Source of the DNA: Paludibacteraceae bacterium
Lineage (GTDB): Bacteria; Bacteroidota; Bacteroidia; Bacteroidales; Paludibacteraceae
Direction of reading: 5' to 3'
NCBI GenBank assembly: GCA_023227695.1
Contig: JALNVE010000195.1
Coordinates: 1 to 6,141, forward strand
Length of the DNA: 6,141 nt
Of the stretch, positions 1 to 4,973 are shown piece by piece. The stretch's first letter is position 1, and each line of letters begins with the position of its first letter. The notes beneath the pieces are model-generated. The model ran no database searches, was not told the origin of the DNA, and saw only the letters and a list, made by a program, of their open reading frames with translations. A program made the position numbers and the translations under genes.

Positions 1-89
1 ATGATGGAATCAATCAAACCCGGTAACTCCTTCTTGTTGCTTGTTCCTGATTTCGGATTTATAATGAATGCTATTTTTGCCTTTTCCAT
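1..89 (-). CDS. Diacylglycerol kinase / YegS-like lipid kinase, N-terminal fragment
   Basis: Reading the minus strand from the ATG at 89-87 gives 29 complete codons before the window ends: MEKAKIAFIINPKSG followed by TSNKKELPGLIDSI. The 'IxFIINPKSG' segment (residues 6-15) is the opening beta strand and INPxSG loop of the diacylglycerol kinase catalytic domain, found in bacterial DagK/YegS/BmrU lipid kinases. Members phosphorylate diacylglycerol or related lipids using ATP at the cytoplasmic face of the membrane. The GGDGT nucleotide-binding motif that would confirm the family would lie beyond the window. The start is supported because the conserved strand begins within six residues of it. 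A perfect TAnnTTTG promoter element lies 27 bases upstream. The gene is divergent from the DUF2851 gene. Family assignment rests only on this short N-terminus, and the lipid substrate cannot be told. Confidence 0.8.
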   Translation of the reverse strand, partial: MEKAKIAFIINPKSGTSNKKELPGLIDSI

Positions 90-115
90 ATACTTACACA
101 AACAATTTATGAAAG

Positions 116-123
116 CAAAGTTA
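116..123 (-). promoter_or_regulatory. Bacteroidetes -7 promoter element for the lipid kinase gene
   Basis: The minus strand reads TAACTTTG here, an exact match to the Bacteroidetes -7 consensus TAnnTTTG. Transcription would start roughly at 105-110, giving a leader of about 15-20 bases before the ATG at 89. I see no convincing TTTG -33 element at the usual 19-21 base spacing. Confidence 0.65.
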
Positions 124-143
124 CGAAAAACTTAGATTTTACC

Positions 144-151
144 TATCTTTA
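144..151 (+). promoter_or_regulatory. Probable -7 promoter element for the DUF2851 gene
   Basis: The plus strand reads TATCTTTA, one mismatch (the last base) from TAnnTTTG. It lies 72 bases before the ATG at 224, so the transcript would have a leader of about 65 bases. A poorer alternative is the TACTGTTTTG stretch nearer the gene (about 191-200). No clear -33 element is visible. Confidence 0.4.
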
Positions 152-223
152 CCCACTCAAAGACATGTATTTTTATCTATCATGCCGTACGTTACTGTTT
201 TGTTTACTTAGAAAAGAAAAGTT

Positions 224-1507
224 ATGAAAGAAGCCTTGTTGCAATATGTTTGGCAATTCAAAATGTTCAACGCTAGCAACCTAAAGACCACCGAAGGTGA
301 ACCATTGGAGATCATCGATTATGGTCAGAAAAACGAAAACGCCGGTCCGGATTTTTTCAATGCAAAAATCCGTATTGGGGATACCATTTGGGCAGGCAAT
401 GTGGAGATGCACATACAAGCCTCCGACTGGGCACGTCATGGACACGACATGGACAAACGTTATGACTCCGTCATACTTCATGTAGTGATAGACAATGACC
501 GTTGCGCCACCCGACAAAACGGAGAGGTCATTCCTACGTTGAAACTCTCCATCAACAATGAAATTGAAAAGCAAATCATGCTCTTGGAATCCGAAAAATC
601 ACCCATTCTCAAATGTGGAGCCTATTGGAGGAAAATACCAGACGACTATCTCAAAATCTATTTCAGCCAGATGTTGAACGAAAGGCTTTGCCAAAAAGCA
701 AAATTGATAACCAACGAGTTGGATAAGACCAACGGCGATTGGGAGGAGATACTTTACCGCGCAATAGCGCGTTCTCTGGGAATGGGTGTCAACGCCATGC
801 CATTCGAGCAGTTGGCTAAAGCTCTTCCACTGAAATACATCTATAAACAGAGAGACAATCTACTTCAGACAGAGGCGATGCTTTTAGGTCAGGCAGGTCT
901 ACTTTCCGAAGAGATAAAGGATGAGTATTACCTCACGCTTCAACGAGAATATCTCTTTCTTAAAAAGAAGTTTGGATTGACACCTATAGACGCATCTCTT
1001 TGGAGATTTGCAAAAATGCGCCCAGTCAATTTCCCGCATATACGTATTGTTGAGCTAGCTGCCCTACTCCACAAAACAGAGCATCTGTTTTCAAAGATAA
1101 TGGAAGCAAGAAGTTCGGAACAGCTTCACTCTCTATTGACTGCCGAGGCATCTGATTATTGGAAGGAGCACTATACTTTTCACGAACATTCGCCGCGTTC
1201 TACGAAAAAATTGGGACAGACTAGCATTGACCTTATCATCATCAACGCTATTGTGCCATTACTTTTTGCATACGCTCAGAAAAGGGAGGATTATGAATTG
1301 CAGGATAGAACCATTGAGATATTAGAGGACACGAAACCTGAAAAGAATCATATCATTTCAATTTGGAACGACATGGGCATAACCGTACACTCTGCATACG
1401 AAACGCAAGCCATTCTCGAAATAAAGAAGTGTTACTGCGACAGAAATGATTGTCTGAGATGCGGAATAGCGCATAAGATATTGGGCAAGGCAGCCAAACA
1501 ACATTAA
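224..1507 (+). CDS. DUF2851 family protein of unknown function
   Basis: This 427-residue protein resembles the DUF2851 family, widespread in Bacteroidetes and without an established function. The N-terminal region carries its most recognisable motifs: GPDF (41-44), GNVEMH (58-63), SDW (67-69), H72 and H74, and YDSVILHVV (80-88). This order of a strand, PD, a strand and then ExH is reminiscent of PD-(D/E)XK nuclease folds, with H63 in place of the usual lysine; that is my inference, not a known activity. The middle is predominantly helical. The C-terminus has a tight cysteine cluster, C403, C405, C410 and C413, and C131 follows the N-terminal domain, so metal or Fe-S binding is possible. There is no signal peptide or clear membrane segment, so it is likely cytoplasmic. 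The start follows an A-rich leader and no overlapping upstream gene exists. The length appears complete. It is divergent from the lipid kinase gene and followed by a structured RNA candidate. Confidence 0.85.
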   Translation: MKEALLQYVWQFKMFNASNLKTTEGEPLEIIDYGQKNENAGPDFFNAKIRIGDTIWAGNVEMHIQASDWARHGHDMDKRYDSVILHVVIDNDRCATRQNGEVIPTLKLSINNEIEKQIMLLESEKSPILKCGAYWRKIPDDYLKIYFSQMLNERLCQKAKLITNELDKTNGDWEEILYRAIARSLGMGVNAMPFEQLAKALPLKYIYKQRDNLLQTEAMLLGQAGLLSEEIKDEYYLTLQREYLFLKKKFGLTPIDASLWRFAKMRPVNFPHIRIVELAALLHKTEHLFSKIMEARSSEQLHSLLTAEASDYWKEHYTFHEHSPRSTKKLGQTSIDLIIINAIVPLLFAYAQKREDYELQDRTIEILEDTKPEKNHIISIWNDMGITVHSAYETQAILEIKKCYCDRNDCLRCGIAHKILGKAAKQH

Positions 1508-1510
1508 ACT

Positions 1511-1684
1511 GTACTAGCCCGACGGGCCCCACTTTTTCCCATCATCTGGAAGTCCTTATTTTGAGATGAAAGCACAGCAGAGAAGAGCCAAGGGGGAACG
1601 TTCTAGTAGGCTGTGAGTGCTCTTCTTCCAAAAGTGACGCACTGTCTGGCTAAAGAGTTTTGAACGCGCTCGTTCTTTTTTTTT
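1511..1684 (+). ncRNA. Candidate structured small RNA, 6S-like rod (unconfirmed)
   Basis: The gap after the DUF2851 gene has nested complementary segments in the order needed for one long hairpin: TAGCC (1515-1519) with GGCTA (1648-1652), GAC (1521-1523) with GTC (1644-1646), CACTTT (1530-1535) with AAAGTG (1631-1636), TGGAAG (1547-1552) with CTTCCA (1625-1630), and AGCAC (1571-1575) with GTGCT (1617-1621) or alternatively CACAGC (1573-1578) with GCTGTG (1610-1615). A terminator with nine T follows on the plus strand only, which sets the strand. A rod with internal bulges, about 140-170 nt, recalls 6S RNA, which sequesters RNA polymerase, and a Bacteroidetes 6S-type family (6S-Flavo) exists in Rfam. 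I cannot recall its consensus well enough to assign this sequence. No clear promoter was found just upstream, so it could instead be a structured 3' UTR of the DUF2851 mRNA. Pairing was worked out by eye. Confidence 0.5.
1662..1684 (+). terminator. Rho-independent terminator of the RNA candidate / DUF2851 transcript
   Basis: GAACG (1662-1666) pairs with CGTTC (1671-1675) around a CGCT loop and is followed directly by nine T (1676-1684). The stem is only five base pairs but the T tract is long. On the minus strand the stem is not followed by T, so it acts on plus-strand transcripts. Confidence 0.65.
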
Positions 1685-1691
1685 AAGAGAT

Positions 1692-1731
1692 AAAAAAAGC
1701 TAAGAACAACGTATATCACGCTATTCTTAGC
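1692..1731 (-). terminator. Rho-independent terminator of the minus-strand operon
   Basis: Read on the minus strand, GCTAAGAA (1731-1724) pairs perfectly with TTCTTAGC (1706-1699). Inside, CGT (1720-1718) can also pair with ACG (1712-1710), and the stem is followed by seven T (1698-1692). It sits 26 bases after the stop codon of the outer-membrane protein gene and closes the leftward operon. It lies next to the plus-strand terminator, so the converging transcripts end back to back. Confidence 0.85.
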
Positions 1732-1757
1732 CATATTCATATTAAGCCTATAATATT

Positions 1758-2312
1758 CTAGAAGTTGAAAGAGAAGTTGAAAGAGGTTGTCTTTCCTGTT
1801 CCGTCAGCAAAGAGAGATGTCAAACCATAATAATAGCTGGCATTGATGCTGAATTTATTAAAGAAACGGAGAGCCGTTCCACCCGTAAGTCCCAACTGAC
1901 TTGTATTCACTTTTGATGGATAATCGTTGCCCTCTACATTAAGAATCTGCTCATATCGTGCACCTCCATAAACATCCATTGCGATCAAATCGGTTTGGAA
2001 CAATTTATAACCTAGCGTAATCGGTATAGCAACAGAGGTTGTTTTCATTGAATATCCATTATCTGATCGATATTCACCCCATTTCACATCAACTGCTGGA
2101 TTGATATACAACCGATCATTTTTATCCAAATAATAGTAATAACCCGTTCCTACATAACCCGAATAGCTGGAGACACCATCTACCGTGTGCAATTCACATC
2201 CTCCATGGAGATTGCGAATCAACTGATTAGGTATATCCTTCGGATCGCTTTTTGCCTGCACATTCATCAAGCAGGAAAAAGCCATTAGTATAAGTAAACC
2301 AAAATGTTTCAT
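1758..2312 (-). CDS. Small outer-membrane beta-barrel protein
   Basis: The 184-residue product begins with a clear Sec signal peptide: MKH, a hydrophobic core (LLILMAFSCLM) and a likely signal peptidase I site after VQA at residue 20. C14 does not sit in a good lipobox, so it is probably not a lipoprotein. The mature part alternates polar and hydrophobic residues, is rich in Tyr, Gly, Asn and Ser (for example GYVGTGYYYYLD and ASYYYGLTSLF), and ends in FNFSFNF with the terminal phenylalanine typical of BAM-assembled outer-membrane proteins. About eight transmembrane strands fit the length, as in the OmpW/OmpX/PorT-like barrels common in Bacteroidetes. No ligand or transport role can be read from it. 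It is the last gene of the probable operon, 38 bases after the glycosyltransferase, with a weak hairpin in the gap. A TATGGTTG stretch at 2371-2378 could be a promoter of its own. Confidence 0.8.
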   Translation of the reverse strand: MKHFGLLILMAFSCLMNVQAKSDPKDIPNQLIRNLHGGCELHTVDGVSSYSGYVGTGYYYYLDKNDRLYINPAVDVKWGEYRSDNGYSMKTTSVAIPITLGYKLFQTDLIAMDVYGGARYEQILNVEGNDYPSKVNTSQLGLTGGTALRFFNKFSINASYYYGLTSLFADGTGKTTSFNFSFNF

Positions 2313-2324
2313 ATCTATAATTTT

Positions 2325-2345
2325 AAAAAGCAGAGCATTTCCGCT
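2325..2345 (-). terminator. Weak hairpin with T tract between glycosyltransferase and barrel genes
   Basis: On the minus strand AGCGGA (2345-2340) can pair with TCTGCT (2334-2329), including one G-T wobble, over a five-base loop, followed by a short T run extending to 2325. The stem is short. It may act as a partial terminator or attenuator, or mark an mRNA processing site, or be chance. Confidence 0.3.
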
Positions 2346-2350
2346 AATTA

Positions 2351-3469
2351 TTATTTTCCTAAGACAGCCTCAACCATACGGCTCCATGCATATTTAGTCT
2401 TCTCTGTTCTGAGATTATCAGAGAAGGAAGCCGCTCTATCATTCTCATAGAAATCGATAAGAGCATCAGCAATTGCTTTAGCATCAGGATTAACCACATA
2501 ACCCACCTTGCCATCAGGCACAATTTCAGAAAGACCGCCGACATTCGTCACTAACATAGGACGTTCAAAATGGTATGCGATCTGGGTCACACCGCTCTGA
2601 GTAGCCGACTTATAGGGTTGAACAATCACATCAGCCGCACAGAAATATTCGCCCACCTTACTATCTGGAATAAAGTCATTGCACCAGATCACACGATCTT
2701 TCAACGCCAGACTATCATATAAATCGAAATATTTCTGAGAATTATTGTAGAACTCTCCCGCCACAATCAACTTCACATTTTTAGAAGCCAAACGTTCGTC
2801 GGCAAATGCATTCAACAACAAATCCAATCCTTTATAATCACGGATAAAACCAAAGAAGAGCAGATATTGACAAGACCGATCCAGATTCAATCTGCGCAAA
2901 GCCTCATCGCGGTCCATACGCTCACCAAAGTTATCGTACAAGGGATGCGGGCAGAATGTTCGCGGTTTCTTCGCATCAAAGATATTCAAATCTTCCAATA
3001 CAGAACGAGACATCGCCACAAATGAATCAACCGGTTTAACAAAATATTGAGAGAACCATTTATCAGCCAATCTCTTCTCGTGCGGAATGATATTATCCAA
3101 AATAGATACAACGCGCGTATGACCATTTTTTTTCGCCATTCGGGCAATTGTTCCGAAACAGGGTGCCATAAACGGCAACCAATACTTGATAATCAAAACA
3201 TCAGGTGCATCTTTGGCAATCTTTTTTCCTACAGATAGCCAGTTGAACGGATTCACAGAACTCACACTTCTGCAAATAGTCAATTTTTCAGGAGCCTTCT
3301 CAGAAGAGTACTGAGTCTTTCCTGGAAAAATGAAAGAAGGATACTGAAGGGTAAAAGTTTCAATTTTCACCTCATGACCCTCATCCATAAACTCTTTTGC
3401 CAAACGCTCATTGAATGCAGACAACCCCCCTCTATAGGGATAAGCCGTACCTAATATAATGATTTTCAT
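2351..3469 (-). CDS. GT4-family glycosyltransferase
   Basis: This is a retaining GT-B fold glycosyltransferase of the GT4 type, predicted to move a sugar from a nucleotide-sugar donor to a lipid or glycan acceptor at the cytoplasmic face of the inner membrane. I use the ATG at 3469-3467, giving 372 residues, because the first strand and glycine-rich loop start directly there (MKIIILGTAYPYRGGLSAFN). An upstream ATG at 3505 would add 12 charged residues and overlap the VanZ-like gene. The N-terminal acceptor domain covers about 1-190. The donor domain starts near 200, with FFGFIRDYKGLD (205-216), VKLIVAGEF (232-240) and QSGVTQIAYHFERP (291-304), then TNVGGLSEIV (308-317). The two glutamates of the classical EX7E motif appear replaced (positions 289 and 297 are A and I), which I take as a subfamily trait. 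The start lies 14 bases after the VanZ-like stop. No surrounding polysaccharide cluster reveals the acceptor. Confidence 0.88.
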   Translation of the reverse strand: MKIIILGTAYPYRGGLSAFNERLAKEFMDEGHEVKIETFTLQYPSFIFPGKTQYSSEKAPEKLTICRSVSSVNPFNWLSVGKKIAKDAPDVLIIKYWLPFMAPCFGTIARMAKKNGHTRVVSILDNIIPHEKRLADKWFSQYFVKPVDSFVAMSRSVLEDLNIFDAKKPRTFCPHPLYDNFGERMDRDEALRRLNLDRSCQYLLFFGFIRDYKGLDLLLNAFADERLASKNVKLIVAGEFYNNSQKYFDLYDSLALKDRVIWCNDFIPDSKVGEYFCAADVIVQPYKSATQSGVTQIAYHFERPMLVTNVGGLSEIVPDGKVGYVVNPDAKAIADALIDFYENDRAASFSDNLRTEKTKYAWSRMVEAVLGK

Positions 3470-3483
3470 AACTGTTCTTAATT

Positions 3484-3894
3484 TTAGTCTTCGTTTCTCA
3501 AGCAAGATTCACCCTCTTGTCTTACAAACTTTGGATAGAAGTACTTAGCCAAGAAGAAACCAACCAAAACTCCTGCTATATCACAAAACCAATCCAACCA
3601 TTCTGCCGAACGTGGAGGAAAATAGGTCTGTACAATTTCAATGAATCCGCCATACAAAACGGGAAATAAAACAGCCCATGCATACATCTTCTTTGATGTA
3701 AACAATACATGTTGACGGTATTGATCCAAACTTAAAACGCCTGCCAACACCACGTACATCAAGAAATGGACCACCTTATCTATTCCCTCAAACACGGGAA
3801 TCTTTTCTGTTGGCAATGTGCGGGCAATGCATAGATAAAAAATCGTCATCGTAACAACGCTTGACAAACCATAACGATGAAAGAATTTCAACAT
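3484..3894 (-). CDS. VanZ-like family integral membrane protein
   Basis: The 136-residue protein has about four transmembrane segments (roughly 10-25, 40-56, 71-88 and 103-119) and the conserved polar pattern of the VanZ-like family: DKxxHFxxY at 39-47, YGxxxExxQ at 81-89, and R95, E98, D101, D105, G108 and G112 in the RSxExxDxxxDxxGxxxG stretch before the last helix. The family is named after VanZ of the vancomycin/teicoplanin resistance cluster. Most members, including this one, stand apart from any van genes and have no settled biochemical role, so resistance should not be inferred. It is second in the operon, 15 bases after the HAD phosphatase stop and 14 bases before the glycosyltransferase start, which suggests co-transcription and perhaps an envelope function. 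The length is normal for the short single-domain members. Confidence 0.85.
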   Translation of the reverse strand: MLKFFHRYGLSSVVTMTIFYLCIARTLPTEKIPVFEGIDKVVHFLMYVVLAGVLSLDQYRQHVLFTSKKMYAWAVLFPVLYGGFIEIVQTYFPPRSAEWLDWFCDIAGVLVGFFLAKYFYPKFVRQEGESCLRNED

Positions 3895-3909
3895 AAGACT
3901 ATTTATTAT

Positions 3910-4719
3910 TTAATTCAAAATAAACTCATCCACAACAGAAGCAACACCGTCCTCGTCATTGGATAGAGTAACATAATCAGCAGACTCTTTAACTACCGGC
4001 TGGGCATTTCTCATGGCTACACCCAAGCCAGCATATTTTATCATGGACAAATCATTGAATCCGTCGCCGCAAGCCACCATCTCTTCTTTAGTCAAGCCTA
4101 GATGCTCCAAGAGTTTACTCAAAGAGTAAGCCTTATCGACATGCTGAGGCATAATCTCCAAGAAAAAAGGCTCTGAACGATAGACGTTCAAACGGTCGCC
4201 AAACATATCATTCATCTCTTTTTCAACCTTTGCCATATAATCGCCATCACCTACCATCAAACATTTGGTAACAGGTTCTGTCACCGTTTCCACGAAATCA
4301 TCTACCTCCACAACCGGCATATTATTGATACGCGACTCAATAGAGACATACTTGTTATCACTGTTTTCGGTAATGATAGCGTTGTTCTTATAAGTAACGA
4401 TTGGAACACCATAATCTTGTGAAGACTTATAAAGCAGCGGCACTTCGCTCAACGGAAGAGAAATCTCGAAGACAACCTCTTTCGTCTGATAATTGGTCAC
4501 AACCGCACCGTTGAAAGAGAGAACGAACCCGCCGAAACGGTCCAACTCCAATTCGTCAGCTAAAGGAACAATGCCCGGAGTAGGTCTTCCAGAAGCCAAA
4601 ACAACCTTCACGCCAAGCTCTTGAGCCTTACGGAGAGCGTTCTTTGTTTTCATGGTAATCTCCTTGTTTGAATTGGTCAAAGTACCATCAATATCCAACA
4701 CCAAAACCTTATAAGTCAT
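3910..4719 (-). CDS. Cof-type HAD-IIB family phosphatase
   Basis: This 269-residue cytoplasmic enzyme is a HAD superfamily hydrolase of the Cof/YidA type (subfamily IIB). All core motifs are intact: motif I DIDGT at 9-13 with nucleophile D9 and acid/base D11, motif II LASGRP at 41-46 with S43, motif III lysine K196 in the VDKAYSL segment, and motif IV GDGFND at 218-223 with Mg-binding D219 and D223. The C2B-type cap lies between motifs II and III, about residues 85-190, and begins after SFNGA (68-72). Relatives dephosphorylate sugar phosphates, pyridoxal phosphate, FMN or thiamine intermediates, often with broad specificity, so the substrate cannot be named. It is the first gene of the leftward operon, with an exact TAnnTTTG element 24 bases before its start and a leader of about 17 bases. 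It is divergent from trpS. Confidence 0.93.
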   Translation of the reverse strand: MTYKVLVLDIDGTLTNSNKEITMKTKNALRKAQELGVKVVLASGRPTPGIVPLADELELDRFGGFVLSFNGAVVTNYQTKEVVFEISLPLSEVPLLYKSSQDYGVPIVTYKNNAIITENSDNKYVSIESRINNMPVVEVDDFVETVTEPVTKCLMVGDGDYMAKVEKEMNDMFGDRLNVYRSEPFFLEIMPQHVDKAYSLSKLLEHLGLTKEEMVACGDGFNDLSMIKYAGLGVAMRNAQPVVKESADYVTLSNDEDGVASVVDEFILN

Positions 4720-4742
4720 AACTTTCTCTTAAAAAAACGACA

Positions 4743-4750
4743 CAAAGTTA
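4743..4750 (-). promoter_or_regulatory. Bacteroidetes -7 promoter element for the HAD-VanZ-GT-barrel operon
   Basis: The minus strand reads TAACTTTG, an exact match to TAnnTTTG and identical to the element before the lipid kinase gene. It gives a start of transcription near 4736 and a leader of about 17 bases. A good -33 TTTG is not visible at normal spacing. Confidence 0.7.
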
Positions 4751-4870
4751 CTACTTTTTACATAAAGGAGACAGACTAACCTCTTAACATTTCATAAGAA
4801 AAAGATAATCACGACACACAATCCGTGTTTTTAACCAACTGTATTTAAACTAATATTTCAGGAAGGATAA

Positions 4871-4889
4871 GTTTATTAAAAAAATAAAC
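4871..4889. repeat. Perfect 7-bp inverted repeat in the trpS/HAD intergenic region
   Basis: GTTTATT (4871-4877) and AATAAAC (4883-4889) are exact inverted copies separated by AAAAA. It lies about 45 bases upstream of the trpS -7 element and 120 bases upstream of the operon promoter. It could be a regulator site, but it is AT-rich and could arise by chance. The rest of the 4751-4934 stretch shows no gene or clear RNA. Confidence 0.35.
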
Positions 4890-4934
4890 AGGTCTATTTC
4901 GATGAGTTAGGGGCTACTTTTTTCAACTTTATAC

Positions 4935-4942
4935 TATCTTTG
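4935..4942 (+). promoter_or_regulatory. Bacteroidetes -7 promoter element for trpS
   Basis: TATCTTTG matches TAnnTTTG exactly and lies 31 bases before the trpS ATG. Transcription would start near 4949, giving a leader of about 25 bases. That is too short for a T-box or a tryptophan leader peptide with an attenuator. Confidence 0.75.
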
Positions 4943-4973
4943 CATAAAATTAGGATAAAAAATAACTCGTATA

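Noticed and set aside
281..574. 97-codon open frame on the minus strand
   Set aside because: It lies wholly opposite the DUF2851 coding region, its protein shows no family resemblance, and the plus-strand frame there carries the conserved motifs.
1511..1684. tmRNA, RNase P RNA or SRP RNA in this gap
   Set aside because: No tRNA-like ends or tag reading frame, no RNase P core motifs, and no SRP domain IV tetraloop and internal-loop pattern could be seen.
3470..3505. Upstream ATG at 3505 as the glycosyltransferase start
   Set aside because: It would overlap the end of the VanZ-like gene and add 12 charged residues ahead of the conserved MKIIILG strand; the ATG at 3469 fits the family.
3484..3894. 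Glycopeptide resistance gene because of VanZ similarity
   Set aside because: No vanH, vanA or vanX-like neighbours are present, and VanZ-like proteins are common, mostly uncharacterised membrane proteins.
4810..4832. Terminator-like hairpin ACAC/GTGT followed by T in the trpS upstream gap
   Set aside because: The stem is only four base pairs and no plus-strand gene ends before it.
4943..4973. T-box riboswitch or tryptophan attenuator controlling trpS
   Set aside because: The predicted leader is only about 25 bases, with no hairpins, no T-box sequence and no Trp-rich leader peptide.
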